Assembly: GCA_905202125.1 (NCBI GenBank)
Contig: CAJKQX010000003.1
Coordinates: 1-64,000 of the forward strand
Direction of reading: 5' to 3'
DNA length: 64,000 bases
Origin: an uncultured Prevotella sp.
Lineage (GTDB): Bacteria > Bacteroidota > Bacteroidia > Bacteroidales > Bacteroidaceae
In this document: piece by piece, positions 35,280-44,242 of the stretch
Layout: each line of letters starts with the position of its first letter
Position numbering within the stretch: position 1 is the stretch's first letter
Notes under the pieces: generated by a model
Database searches by the model: none
Told to the model about the DNA's origin: nothing
What the model saw: only the letters and a program-made list of their open reading frames with translations
Program-made: the position numbers and the translations under genes

Positions 35280-36081
35280 CATACTGCTTGCGGGCGCGTT
35301 GTGCTCGTCGGCCATCCTGTCATCGGCCCAGACGGACACCATACGTTCCGACAAGACGATAACCAACGCCAAGATGATAAGCGTCGGAGCGACCAACATC
35401 CTTGACACTTATCTCTCTCCGGAGAAATACCGGGGCACCGAACTGCGCTTCATCTCGCACACCACACGCGAGCCGGACGGCAAACGCTGGTCACGACAGA
35501 TAGTGCATCAGGGCAACATGGCTTATGCCGACAACCGCTCGGGCGACGGCAGCGAGATAGCCGGTGCATACAGTTTTCAATACGGATGGCACTACAACTG
35601 GCAGTGGGCGGACGGCCGACTGCAAGTGAAGGCGGGCGGAGCGATTGACGCCAACATCGGTTTCATCTACAACACGCGCAACTCCAACAACCCGGCACAG
35701 GCCCGCCTGTCTGTCGACATAGCCCCTTCGGCCGCCGCCGTATACAAATTCAGATGGTGCGAGAGACCGCTGAGCGTACGCTACGAACTGAGCGTACCGC
35801 TCATGGGCGTGATGTTCAGTCCCAACTACGGGCAGTCTTACTACGAGATATTCAACCGCGGCGACTACGACCGCAACATCGTGCCCACCACACTGGTGTG
35901 CGCACCATCGCTCAGACAGCAGTTCACACTCGACTTCACGCTCCTGCGCACCACCTTCCGCATAGGTTATCTGGGCGACATACAGCAGGCGCATGTCAAC
36001 AACTTGAAATCTCACATCTACACACACGCACTGGTCATCGGTGTGGTCAAACGTTTTAAAACAATCAAGATACGACCATGA
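35266..36081 (+). CDS. DUF3316 family exported protein
   Basis: 271 residues with a signal peptide (ending near ILSSAQ, residue 22). The rest is a beta-rich, barrel-like protein: YLSPEKYRGTELRF near 47-60 and the final THALVIGVVKRFK. Matches the Bacteroidetes-only DUF3316 family, often next to an S41 protease and the topoisomerase gene; function unknown. It overlaps parC by 14 bases at the start and the S41 gene by 4 bases (ATGA) at the end, so all three are coupled. Confidence 0.8.
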   Translation: MRIYNILLAGALCSSAILSSAQTDTIRSDKTITNAKMISVGATNILDTYLSPEKYRGTELRFISHTTREPDGKRWSRQIVHQGNMAYADNRSGDGSEIAGAYSFQYGWHYNWQWADGRLQVKAGGAIDANIGFIYNTRNSNNPAQARLSVDIAPSAAAVYKFRWCERPLSVRYELSVPLMGVMFSPNYGQSYYEIFNRGDYDRNIVPTTLVCAPSLRQQFTLDFTLLRTTFRIGYLGDIQQAHVNNLKSHIYTHALVIGVVKRFKTIKIRP

Positions 36082-37094
36082 GACATCTACTACGACTATT
36101 CCTGTTCACGGCGACGGCGGTCATGTGTCTGCCGTCATGTGTCGACGAGGACGAATATGCGGACAACCCGCGAGGCAATTTCGAGGCTTTGTGGCGCATC
36201 ATGGACGAGCATTACTGCTTCTTCGAGTACAAAGCCGCGGAGACAGGGCTCGACTGGGACGAGGTGCACAATCGCTACGCCCGACAGATAGACGACAGTA
36301 TGACCGAAGGCCAGCTCTTCGAGGTGCTGGGCAACATGCTCGGCGAACTGCGCGACGGACACGTCAACATGTACTCATCGTGGGATGTGGCGCGCAACTG
36401 GACGTGGAAAGAGAATTTCCCTTCGAACATCAGCGACACGCTCATAAACCGATACTTGGGCACGGACTACAAGATTGCGTCCGCACTGAAATACAGGGTG
36501 CTCGACGACAACATAGGATATATAAGGTGTGAATCGTTCAACCAGAACATCGGGTCGGGCAACATAGACGAGGCTCTACTGTATCTGGCGCCGTGCAACG
36601 GGCTCATCATCGACGTACGCGACAACGGCGGAGGACTGATAACGACGGCCGAGAAACTGGCGGCGCGGTTCACCGACAAAGAGATACTGACCGGATACAT
36701 GCAGCACAAGAACGGGAAGGGACACAACGATTTCTCGGCTCTGAAGGAGCAACGGCTCAAACCGGCCGACGGCATCAGATGGCACAAACCCGTCATCGTA
36801 CTCACCAACAGGGCCGTATACAGTGCCGCCAACGAGTTTGTGAAGTATATGCGCTGCTGTCCGGACGTGCACACCGTGGGCGACCGAACGGGTGGAGGTG
36901 CCGGAATGCCCTACTCCAGCGAACTGCCGATAGGATGGAGCATACGTTTCTCGGCGTGTCCGATGTACGACCGCAAGAAGAAGAGCACCGAGTTTGGCAT
37001 CGACCCGGACTACAAGGTGTCGCTCAGTCAGGACGACCTGCTACGCGGCGAGGACACAATAATAGAATATGCCCGCACACTACTCAGGAAATAA
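36078..37094 (+). CDS. S41-family peptidase lipoprotein
   Basis: 338 residues. A lipobox near residue 19 (MCLPSC) marks a lipoprotein. It contains the tail-specific protease fold without a PDZ domain: LRDGHVNMYSSW near 93, GLIIDVRDNGGG near 175-186 (core of the fold), then LTNRAVYSAANEFVKYM near 238 holding the nucleophilic Ser, and VGDRTGGGAGMP near 268. The Ser in YSAANEF is in the family position. Probably a periplasmic or outer-membrane-attached protease. Confidence 0.88.
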   Translation: MRHLLRLFLFTATAVMCLPSCVDEDEYADNPRGNFEALWRIMDEHYCFFEYKAAETGLDWDEVHNRYARQIDDSMTEGQLFEVLGNMLGELRDGHVNMYSSWDVARNWTWKENFPSNISDTLINRYLGTDYKIASALKYRVLDDNIGYIRCESFNQNIGSGNIDEALLYLAPCNGLIIDVRDNGGGLITTAEKLAARFTDKEILTGYMQHKNGKGHNDFSALKEQRLKPADGIRWHKPVIVLTNRAVYSAANEFVKYMRCCPDVHTVGDRTGGGAGMPYSSELPIGWSIRFSACPMYDRKKKSTEFGIDPDYKVSLSQDDLLRGEDTIIEYARTLLRK

Positions 37095-37124
37095 TATCTA
37101 CAAACAATAAAATCACATATCGAT

Positions 37125-37499
37125 ATGAAAAGCATCAACACAGAACATGCGCCCAAAGCCATCGGCCCATACAGCCAGGCCATCGAGGCGGGAGGTATGA
37201 TCTTCGCCTCCGGACAGTTGCCCATCAACCCTGAGACAGGCGCTTTCGCCGAGGGAGGAGTGAAAGAACAGACACGACAGTCGCTCATCAACGCGAGCCG
37301 CATACTCGAGGAAGCCGGCACGGACCTCTCGCATGTGGTCAAGACAACGGTATTCCTGTCCGACATGGACAACTTTGCAGCCATGAACGAGGTGTACGCC
37401 GAATTTTTCTCCATGCCCTTCCCTGCCCGCTCGGCAGTGGCAGTGAAGACACTGCCCAAGAACGCGCTGGTTGAGATAGAGTGCATAGCGGTGAAGTAA
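37125..37499 (+). CDS. ridA: RidA-family enamine/imine deaminase
   Basis: 124 residues, normal for RidA (YjgF/YER057c). Conserved: APKAIGPYSQAIEAGGMIFASGQLPINPETG near 8-38, INASRILEEAGTDLSHVVKTTVFLSDM near 58-84, FFSMPFPARSAVAVKTLPKNALVEIECIAVK near 93-124 including the key Arg in PARSAV. It destroys reactive 2-aminoacrylate made by PLP enzymes. Thirty bases after the S41 gene, so perhaps the last gene of the parC operon. Confidence 0.94.
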   Translation: MKSINTEHAPKAIGPYSQAIEAGGMIFASGQLPINPETGAFAEGGVKEQTRQSLINASRILEEAGTDLSHVVKTTVFLSDMDNFAAMNEVYAEFFSMPFPARSAVAVKTLPKNALVEIECIAVK

Positions 37500-37593
37500 A
37501 TTCTGAAGACTGTCCTTCTCTCTGATAGCAGGAGGAGCTCAGACAAAGCCCAACCGTCATTCGGACGAAACAGACAACCTTTTTCATACAGAC

Positions 37594-37634
37594 AAAAGCA
37601 GAGTTTCCGATACGACAACGGAAACTCTGCTTTT
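37594..37634. terminator. Bidirectional terminator
   Basis: AAAAGCAGAGTTTCCG / CGGAAACTCTGCTTTT, a 16-base perfect stem with a 9-base loop, between the convergent ridA and DUF4353 genes. Confidence 0.95.
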
Positions 37635-37677
37635 ATTGGGTTCAGTGGGTAGGGAACAAGCGTCCTACCACAGCATA

Positions 37678-38877
37678 TCACTCATATTTTACTTCGAAAA
37701 GATGCTTTTCGTTGGTCAGAAGCACATAACCTGGAACATATGTAAACTCTGCGACAGCATCCACGGCGTCGGCATTGGCACTGTATGAATAAATGTCGCC
37801 ACCGCCGAACTTGATGTTACGGTCGGCCTTGAGGGCCTTAGGCGATGTTAGGTCTTTCTTGCCGAGTGTGACCACGGTGAGCTTACCGCCGTTGACGATG
37901 ATGTCCTCGTCGGAGTTGATGCCCTTGCCGCCCTCACCTGTGCTTTTGAGATTCAGTTCGCCGGCAGTCATAGTGAACGTAAGGTCCGACTTGATGGCTG
38001 CACAACTGCTCGTATCCTCGAGTCCCATTTCGGGTCCGCCGGAGGTGATGATGGTCGTGCGACCGCCCGACACATTGATATTCTGCTCGCAGTTGAGCCC
38101 CTTGCCCGCCTTCGAGAGAATGTTCACATTGAGCACACCGCCACGTATATCGATGCCGTCGTTGGCCTTCACGCCGTTGCCGGCATTACCTGTCACATCG
38201 ATAACGTTGCCCGGACGGAAGATGATGTAGTCGTCGCTGGCGATGGCATTCTTGCTATTGGCCGTCACCTCGAGCTTGCCCGCACCGCTGAACACTATCT
38301 GTCCCTCGCTGAAGAGCGTGGCCTTCATGTCCTCGCCGACCACCATGTCGTACACGGTGCCGTCTGTCAGGCGGTTGGTCTTGCCCTCGGCCAGTTCCAT
38401 ATACAGCGTCTTGCCACACTGGTTGTTGATGGCTGCGCCACGGGGATTGGTCAGGTTGAGTCCGTCAAGGGTGATTTTCATCTTCATCTCACTGTAAATC
38501 TTGAACGAACCGTTGTCGCTCGAGCCGCTGAGCACATACTCCACGTTTCTCACGGTGGAGTTGACCGTCACGTGGGCACCGTCCACCGATATGTCCACCA
38601 GGCCGTCGTCGCCATCGAGGGTGACATTGTTGCCATCGTAGTCCACATACACGGTGTAGAAGAAGGTGTTGTTTTCCACGTAGTCGTTGTCATCGTAGGA
38701 GAACGATTCTTCAGGTTCCTGCAGCGGAGTGTCGTCAAACTCGACCGTGCGCGGCACGTACTCGGGTTCGTTATTGCCACCTCCGCCGATGATATCATCA
38801 AAGTTGGTGTCATCGTTCTCACATGCCGCGAAGAGTGCTACCGCGGCAATCATCATCAGATAATATATCTTTTTCAT
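37678..38877 (-). CDS. Carbohydrate-binding DUF4353 lipoprotein
   Basis: 399 residues. Lipobox near residue 19 (LFAAC). After an acidic linker comes a repetitive beta-helix-like domain with regular turns (GDGLVDISVDGAHVTVN, GKLEVTANSKNAIASDDYII, GNAGNGVKANDGIDIRGGVLNV, GKGLNCEQNINVSGG, KGINSDEDIIVNGGKL), the pattern of the DUF4353 carbohydrate-binding-like family. It would be attached to the envelope. Last gene of a VTC-DUF4956-DUF2490-DUF4353 run on the minus strand, 5 bases after the DUF2490 gene. Confidence 0.82.
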   Translation of the reverse strand: MKKIYYLMMIAAVALFAACENDDTNFDDIIGGGGNNEPEYVPRTVEFDDTPLQEPEESFSYDDNDYVENNTFFYTVYVDYDGNNVTLDGDDGLVDISVDGAHVTVNSTVRNVEYVLSGSSDNGSFKIYSEMKMKITLDGLNLTNPRGAAINNQCGKTLYMELAEGKTNRLTDGTVYDMVVGEDMKATLFSEGQIVFSGAGKLEVTANSKNAIASDDYIIFRPGNVIDVTGNAGNGVKANDGIDIRGGVLNVNILSKAGKGLNCEQNINVSGGRTTIITSGGPEMGLEDTSSCAAIKSDLTFTMTAGELNLKSTGEGGKGINSDEDIIVNGGKLTVVTLGKKDLTSPKALKADRNIKFGGGDIYSYSANADAVDAVAEFTYVPGYVLLTNEKHLFEVKYE

Positions 38878-38882
38878 CTTCG

Positions 38883-39665
38883 TCAGAATTTAAATTTATA
38901 GCTCACGCCCAAGACATGAGTGTTGGGTTCGTTGTCATCGTCTTTCGAGTTGGCCGTCTGGTAGCGGTAAAAGAGGCCGATGTTGTGCACCTTCTTTATC
39001 TTCCAGTCGGCTCCCACGGTGTAGCGCACCTTCTGCAGGGCCATCGCATTGAACAGTTCCACATCAGCATAGGGGTCGACCTTGCACTTTGCCACATCGT
39101 ATTCCACACGGAATCGTGAGCGCATCACGTTGTGTCCCTTGCTGCGCACGGTCTTGTCCTCCCACGTCTCGTTGTCGAAATCGTAGCGGTCGGTGGTCTT
39201 CTCGGGTCGGTAGGTATACTGCCAGCGCTCGCGCAACGACAGTTTGAATCGTCCGGCGTTGATGCTACCCGTGAGCGACACCGTGAATCTGTGGCGCGTA
39301 CCCCAATAGGACGGGCGCCAGTTATTGTACGATCCGTCCTCCTCGTGATAGGATATCTTCTCCTTGTTGTTGTCGGAGAGCAGAGTGTATCCGGCCGACA
39401 GCTTGAGTCCTTTCACTATTTTGTAACTGCCCTCTAGGCCGAAGCTCCAGCGGTCGGAGGTCTTCGAGTCGTTGCGTGTACGATACTCGGCCTCAGCCTC
39501 AAGGCCCCATTTCTTGCCGAAACTTTTCTCGGCACCCACCGATGTCCATACGCCGAAATCGTCGCTCTGGGCATGCAGACCCGACGCCATGAACATCAGC
39601 GCCACAAGCAGACACACATATCGTGCGCCGGCGATGGCATTTCTTATTTCTTTTGTCCTGTCCAT
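38883..39665 (-). CDS. DUF2490 family outer-membrane protein
   Basis: 260 residues. Signal peptide to about SGLHAQ (residue 32). The rest is rich in alternating strands (FGVWTSVGAEKSFGKKWGLEAEAEYR, WSFGLEGSYKIVKGLKLSAGYTLL) and ends with the beta-barrel pattern GVSYKFKF; it is a DUF2490 protein, thought to be a small outer-membrane beta-barrel. The 5' end overlaps the DUF4956 gene by 22 bases, so translational coupling is likely. Confidence 0.85.
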   Translation of the reverse strand: MDRTKEIRNAIAGARYVCLLVALMFMASGLHAQSDDFGVWTSVGAEKSFGKKWGLEAEAEYRTRNDSKTSDRWSFGLEGSYKIVKGLKLSAGYTLLSDNNKEKISYHEEDGSYNNWRPSYWGTRHRFTVSLTGSINAGRFKLSLRERWQYTYRPEKTTDRYDFDNETWEDKTVRSKGHNVMRSRFRVEYDVAKCKVDPYADVELFNAMALQKVRYTVGADWKIKKVHNIGLFYRYQTANSKDDDNEPNTHVLGVSYKFKF

Positions 39666-40336
39666 TCTTCTTTGGATAATTTCAATTCGTTACTTATAAT
39701 GCTGTTGTCTTCATAAACATCCGACTCATAATATATCTTGACGATGGCCATATCGCGCAGGAAGTCGAGCGCGCCTATCTCCACCTTCGTTATATTCAGT
39801 CCCGTGCGTTGCTTGAGGTCGGCTATCAGTTCTTCGCGTCTGTCAGGCCGGATGAGCGCTATGCGGTCATACTGTATGAGCTTGGTCGACACATGTTTGA
39901 GCAGTTTGTAGCTCTCGAAAAACCATGTGGCCAACAGGAATATCGCATTGGTCATCAGCAGTTCGGCATAACTGATGGTGGTGGCCAGGGCGTTGATCAC
40001 CGAGATGGAGATGATGCTGAAGAGATAGGTCATCTCCCTGACGGGCATCGACTCGGTGCGGTAGCGTATGATACCGAAGATGGCAAACAGTCCGAGTGCG
40101 AATCCCACCTTGAGCTTGACACCGCCCAACAGGAATATCATGAAAAAGATACTTATGCTTATCAGCATGAAGGTGAAATAATAGTCACGCCGCTTGCTCT
40201 TGGGATAATACAGGCAATGTATCATCAACCATACTACCAATGTGTTGAACGAAAATCTGAGCAACATCACTAAGAAATCAAGTCCGGCAATAAGTGGTGT
40301 GCCCAACAAGTCGATTTCGTCTTCCAATTCTTCCAT
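39644..40336 (-). CDS. DUF4956 family membrane protein
   Basis: 230 residues, with about four transmembrane segments in the first half (around 18-40, 50-75, 80-90 and 105-135) and a soluble C-terminal domain with a KYVS/RPDRREELIADLKQRTGLNI region. DUF4956 is a family that regularly neighbours VTC-type polyphosphate polymerases, as here. Role unknown; a membrane partner or channel for the polymerase is an inference. Confidence 0.85.
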   Translation of the reverse strand: MEELEDEIDLLGTPLIAGLDFLVMLLRFSFNTLVVWLMIHCLYYPKSKRRDYYFTFMLISISIFFMIFLLGGVKLKVGFALGLFAIFGIIRYRTESMPVREMTYLFSIISISVINALATTISYAELLMTNAIFLLATWFFESYKLLKHVSTKLIQYDRIALIRPDRREELIADLKQRTGLNITKVEIGALDFLRDMAIVKIYYESDVYEDNSIISNELKLSKEEWTGQKK

Positions 40337-40391
40337 CTTCCGAGTGTTTTTAGATTAATAATGAGATTCTGTTTTTTTTAATAAATATGTC

Positions 40392-41213
40392 TTATATTTC
40401 GCCGCGACAACGATGGGCCTCCTGCATTAGTTTGCCCACGGTGTGCATGCGCGGTATGAACCGGTTGCACCGCAGCGTGTCGTTGGTGAAGGCCGCCCCC
40501 ATGCAATACTTGCTGAAGCCCATCGGCTTGATGCGCAGGTCGAGCAGCATGTCAAGGATGGGCGAGTAGACCTGTCCGTCGCGCTTGAGCTCTATTACGG
40601 CAATGCCGTCGAAAGACATGTCGCGACCCGTTGACAGATTGTGAAAGCGCAGGTCGGTGTCAATGGTCAGGCGTTCGGTCTTGTTGTTATTCACGAGTGT
40701 TATTCTGTTGAACCGGTTCTCTATCTGCGGCGCCAGGCTGTCGGCATCGTAGCGGAGATGACTGTTGATGAAATCCACGTAGCCGTTGGCGTCCTCCATT
40801 TCGTCGATCCCGTCGTTGTCGAATATCATGTCGTAGCGCGGCGCGAGCGGACTGAACCCTTCCACCGTGACGCGTTGCTTCTTTGTTCGCTTATGATTGT
40901 TCTTGGTCTTTACCTCAAGAAAATTCAGTCCGGAGTCCACATACGACCTGATACGCAGCTTCTGACGGTTGAGCACACCGCACTGGTGGACATGAAACAT
41001 GTCGCACTCGTCCGTATCAAAATAAACAGTGTAGTATCTGGCTATCCGCCGTCCGTCGATTTCCTGCGCCCTGTATGCCATACGAGCCATAAGGAGAAGC
41101 TCCTTCAGCCTCTCAGTCGTAGTAACAAATTTCGTATCAGTACGATTCATCAGGCGTATCCCCTTCATCTCGGCGAGGGTGATAGGCTCGTACTTGCTCA
41201 GGATATCAGTCAC
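40392..41213 (-). CDS. VTC-domain polyphosphate polymerase
   Basis: 273 residues matching the VTC domain that forms polyphosphate from ATP in a tunnel (yeast Vtc4 and bacterial relatives). Seen are the N-terminal RTDTKFVTT near 23, YYTVYFDTDECDMFHVHQ near 60, RQKLRIRSYVDSGLNFLEVKTKNN near 85 with basic tunnel residues and a catalytic Glu/Lys (EVKTKNNHKRTKKQR), IDTDLRFHN near 190 and VIELKRDG near 210. First gene of a conserved four-gene set, followed by DUF4956. The CotH-kinase-like partner of such clusters in other species is not here. Confidence 0.88.
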   Translation of the reverse strand: MTDILSKYEPITLAEMKGIRLMNRTDTKFVTTTERLKELLLMARMAYRAQEIDGRRIARYYTVYFDTDECDMFHVHQCGVLNRQKLRIRSYVDSGLNFLEVKTKNNHKRTKKQRVTVEGFSPLAPRYDMIFDNDGIDEMEDANGYVDFINSHLRYDADSLAPQIENRFNRITLVNNNKTERLTIDTDLRFHNLSTGRDMSFDGIAVIELKRDGQVYSPILDMLLDLRIKPMGFSKYCMGAAFTNDTLRCNRFIPRMHTVGKLMQEAHRCRGEI

Positions 41214-41300
41214 GTAAATCGTTTATGTTTCGTGCAAAGATAACACTTTAATTTAAAAATCCACCATAAATCATGGCATTAGTGCATTTTTAACTAAATC

Positions 41301-41612
41301 TTATTTCAAAAAAACGGAGATACAACGTAGCCTTGCCCACCGTTGTATTCCCGTTTCCTTATCTGCCGATGATTTTTCATATCCTGCATTGTTCAATTCG
41401 CCACCGGCCTTCGCTTTCATTCCTGGGGTGAACCACTCTTCCCTCACGGCGTCCTTTCTCTTTTCAGCATCATCATAGAGCCAAGCCCGCATATAGTCCG
41501 TCCAGCACTGCTTTATCTGCGCCTCCACACTGCGGGCGTCTTCACTCTGCGCATAGGTTCGGCTCGTAAGACAAAGAGCCAACACCGCCATGCAAATAAT
41601 TCTTGACATCAT
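41301..41612 (-). CDS. Small secreted hypothetical protein, perhaps truncated
   Basis: 103 residues with a signal peptide (to about TYAQ, residue 22), then a helical segment EAQIKQCWTDYMRAWLYDDAEKRKDAVREEWFTPGMKAKAG. The last 20 residues are encoded by a strong inverted repeat (41310-41352) which looks like a terminator, so the C-terminus may have been cut and replaced after a deletion or frameshift. No family recognised. Followed by VTC genes on the same strand but not clearly part of that operon. Confidence 0.5.
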   Translation of the reverse strand: MMSRIICMAVLALCLTSRTYAQSEDARSVEAQIKQCWTDYMRAWLYDDAEKRKDAVREEWFTPGMKAKAGGELNNAGYEKSSADKETGIQRWARLRCISVFLK

Positions 41613-41794
41613 TTTATTGCCTCCTTAATATTGTATATTGCGCCTTATCCCTATAAGCGGGTCCTCCCCACATATCAATTTGTACAAAGTCCGAAATCCA
41701 TTTAGTACCCGAGTACATTGCTAAAAACTTTAGGGACAAAAACAAACTGTTTCATGATTGTTTGGAATTATATCGCAAATATATGAAAAAGTTT

Positions 41795-42072
41795 GGATCA
41801 TCAGACATTTGGAGTGATATACAGAAGGTTAAAGGATATCAATTAGTCGATGTAGGGCCGCAAACTTTTGCGGCCGCAAGAATCCCCATACCATATCATC
41901 CGTTAAAACAGTTTTTTACGCGTCAGAAAAAACACATAATACCCTGTCAGGAAAATGAATTTGTGGCAATCGCCCTTGCGGCCGCAAAAGTTTGCGGCCC
42001 TACACCGACTTGTAGATATCTATCATGTTTATCAATGGTTTTCGTTTCGTCACTCCAGATTTCGGATGATCC
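41795..42072 (-). mobile_element. MITE copy C, intact, 278 bp
   Basis: The reverse complement of copy B, same length to the base. Terminal inverted repeats GGATCATC...TGGAGTGA at both ends; flanked by the 8-base target duplication AAAAGTTT (41787-41794 and 42073-42080). The ORF that spans it has no homologue-like features. Sequence is almost identical to copy B, so the two moved recently. Confidence 0.93.
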
Positions 42073-42173
42073 AAAAGTTTGATATAACGAACTTAAAACC
42101 ACAAAAACAATACTCAAACAATCAAAATTACGAAAAACTTTGTGACATATTTGTAGCTAATTTTGATAATATA

Positions 42174-42212
42174 AAAACGCTAACTATCTGATTATTAGAT
42201 AATTAGCGTTTA
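42174..42212 (-). terminator. tRNA-Leu terminator
   Basis: AAACGCTAA.TATCT / AGATA.TTAGCGTTT stem with a short loop and minus-strand T-rich tail, directly after the tRNA. Confidence 0.85.
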
Positions 42213-42217
42213 ATCTG

Positions 42218-42299
42218 TGCGCCTGATAGGACTCGAACCTACACGTCGCGAGACACCAGATCCTAAGTCTGGCGCGTCTACCAATTCCGCCACAAGCGC
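42218..42299 (-). tRNA. tRNA-Leu (anticodon UAG)
   Basis: 82 bases, minus strand. Acceptor stem GCGCTTG / CAGGCGC, discriminator A, CCA not encoded. D arm with GAATTGGTAGACGC, anticodon loop CTTAGGA (UAG, reads CUN), a class II long variable arm (GTGTCTCGCGACGT) and T arm GTTCGAGTCCTATC. A promoter and terminator flank it. Confidence 0.95.
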
Positions 42300-42313
42300 C
42301 TAAAAAGCGTATG

Positions 42314-42345
42314 CAAAGATACGCTCTTTTCGGTAATACACCAAA
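42314..42345 (-). promoter_or_regulatory. tRNA-Leu promoter
   Basis: Minus strand: TTTG (42342-42345), 20 bases, TATCTTTG (42314-42321). A perfect match to the Bacteroidetes consensus. Confidence 0.85.
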
Positions 42346-42387
42346 AAAAATCGCTACAATTCGATTGGCGTATGTTATTTCACATCA

Positions 42388-43398
42388 TTATTTCACATTT
42401 CCCACTTTGATGAGATATTCGGCTATCTGCACCGCGTTGAGCGCCGCGCCCTTGCGTATCTGGTCGCCGCTGAGCCACAGGGTGAGTCCGCATTCGTCGG
42501 TGATGTCCTTGCGCACACGTCCCACGAACACGTCGTCCTTTCCCGCCGTCTCGAGCGGCATGGGATATACGAGGTTGGCAGGGTCGTCCTTGAGGGTGCA
42601 TCCGGGTGCAGCGGCGATGGCACGGCGCACCTCATCGATGTCGATGGGCTGTTCGGTCTCAATCCATACACTCTCGGAGTGGCTGCGGAGCGATGACACA
42701 CGCACACAGGTGGCCGAGCACTTGACGTCGCTGTGCATTATCTTGCGCGTCTCGTTGTACATCTTCATCTCCTCTTTGGTGTAGTCGTTGTCGGTGAAGA
42801 CATCGATCTGCGGGATGACGTTGTAGGCCAACTGATGCGGGAATTTCTTTACGGTGACGGGCTGACCGTTCACTATCTCGGTGTATTGCTGCTGGAGCTC
42901 GGCCATGGCAGCCGCTCCAGCACCGCTCGCGCTCTGATAGCTTGCCACGCGGATGCGCTTGATGTGGCTGATTTTCTCTATCGGCTGAAGCACCACCACC
43001 ATCATTATTGTGGTGCAGTTGGGGTTGGCTATGATGCCGCGCGGACGCACAAGGGCATCCTCGGCGTTGCACTCGGGCACCACCAGAGGCACATCGTCGC
43101 ACATGCGGAAAGCGCTCGAGTTGTCTATCATCACCGTGCCGTGCTTGGTGATGGTCTCGGCGTATTCGAGAGATGTGCCGCCACCGGCCGACACGAATGC
43201 TATGTCGATGTCCTTGAAATCGTCGTTATGCTGCAACAGTTTGACTGTCAGTTGTTTTCCTTTAAACTCATAGGTTGTGCCGGCCGAGCGTTCCGAGCCG
43301 AAGAGCACTAATTCGTCTACCGGGAAATCACGTTCGGCGAGCAGACGCAGGAATTCCTGTCCGACTGCTCCACTTGCTCCAACAATTGCTGCTTTCAT
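42388..43398 (-). CDS. asd: Aspartate-semialdehyde dehydrogenase
   Basis: 336 residues. N-terminal dinucleotide motif [31 protein letters not shown] near 69; [15 protein letters not shown] near 130 with the catalytic Cys (NPNCTT); [16 protein letters not shown] near 158; [21 protein letters not shown] near 311. It makes aspartate semialdehyde for the lysine/DAP, methionine and threonine branches and so feeds the Ddh enzyme also encoded in this window. Monocistronic. Confidence 0.96.
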   Translation of the reverse strand: MKAAIVGASGAVGQEFLRLLAERDFPVDELVLFGSERSAGTTYEFKGKQLTVKLLQHNDDFKDIDIAFVSAGGGTSLEYAETITKHGTVMIDNSSAFRMCDDVPLVVPECNAEDALVRPRGIIANPNCTTIMMVVVLQPIEKISHIKRIRVASYQSASGAGAAAMAELQQQYTEIVNGQPVTVKKFPHQLAYNVIPQIDVFTDNDYTKEEMKMYNETRKIMHSDVKCSATCVRVSSLRSHSESVWIETEQPIDIDEVRRAIAAAPGCTLKDDPANLVYPMPLETAGKDDVFVGRVRKDITDECGLTLWLSGDQIRKGAALNAVQIAEYLIKVGNVK

Positions 43399-43437
43399 TT
43401 TGTTCTGATTTTATTTTGAATACATTTCTTTTCGCCA

Positions 43438-43445
43438 CAAAGTTA
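43438..43445 (-). promoter_or_regulatory. -7 box of asd
   Basis: Minus-strand TAACTTTG, 40 bases before the start. Confidence 0.55.
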
Positions 43446-43813
43446 CATATTTTTCATACAATACGCAATCTATGGGTATATTTTTTCAACCCGCTACTGA
43501 TGATTGTGCAAAAAAGGAGGAGAAAAAGTGGAAGAATCAACCGATATTCGGAGTGATATGAAAGATGAAAATATTATCAGTCGGTGTAGGACCGATAGTA
43601 CAAAAAAGATGCGGCGGGAATTTGGAATGACAAACACAATGATGAAGATTGATTAATATTTATTCACATTTACATAAATCGGATTTAACATTTCATTTTT
43701 CACGAAAGAGAATTACGCGATGGCGAAAAACCGTAATTTCATAACAGTTGTTAACACTTTTCGGTACAATTTTACCCTAAAAATGACGAAAAAGTGCCCG
43801 ATTTAGGTTCCAA

Positions 43814-43900
43814 AAAGGGCCCTTTTGGACTCCGAAAGGGGCCCTTTCGCACCCTAAAAGGGTTCCTTTCGCATGCCAAGTTGGGCTTTTTCGCAGAATC
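43814..43900. repeat. 22-bp palindrome array, copy 3
   Basis: Units AAAGGGCCCTTTTGG.. (21 bases), AAAGGGGCCCTTTCG.. (22), AAAGGGTTCCTTTCG.. (22) and AGTTGGGCTTTTTCG.. (22). A degenerate unit precedes it (GTGCCCGATTTAGG). The conserved GGCGTATTTGCGGCCGAAG block lies about 75 bases downstream (near 43974). Upstream of the antiporter gene, in the intergenic region 43399-44242. Confidence 0.85.
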
Positions 43901-44209
43901 AGAGGGTTGACACAACGGACATTCTGAGTTAACCCGCTGATCAAGAAGAGATTAAGCAAAACCACGAATTTTTGGCGTATTTGCGGCCGAAGCCTCTCTC
44001 GTTTGGAAAAACGGGCAAAATAAGAGGGTTGAAGGGTAAAAATTTAACATTAGAAATAGGCAATATAGTTAAATAACGTGAATTGATCAAGATTTTGTAT
44101 AAAGCCTTCGTTCGCGCCACATAATGATAATACGGTGGGCAGGCCGATTAAATACGGTGAACCGAGCGATTTTAGCCCGCACAAAGGACGATAATCGAAA
44201 AAAATTGAG

Positions 44210-44217
44210 TAAGTTTG
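44210..44217 (+). promoter_or_regulatory. -7 box of the antiporter gene
   Basis: TAAGTTTG ends 1 base before the ATG at 44219. Transcription would then start just after that ATG, so translation must begin downstream (44243). Confidence 0.55.
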
Positions 44218-44242
44218 CATGAAATATATTCAACACGCACCT

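Noticed and set aside
41762..42082. 106-residue ORF (also on the minus strand at 26092-26448)
   Set aside because: Lies almost wholly inside the MITE; the frame differs in its ends at each copy and has no domain features.
43546..43602. Degenerate fourth MITE copy (GGAGTGA, then GTCGGTGTAGGACCG)
   Set aside because: Only two short matches in the right order; no second terminus or palindromes, so too weak to call.
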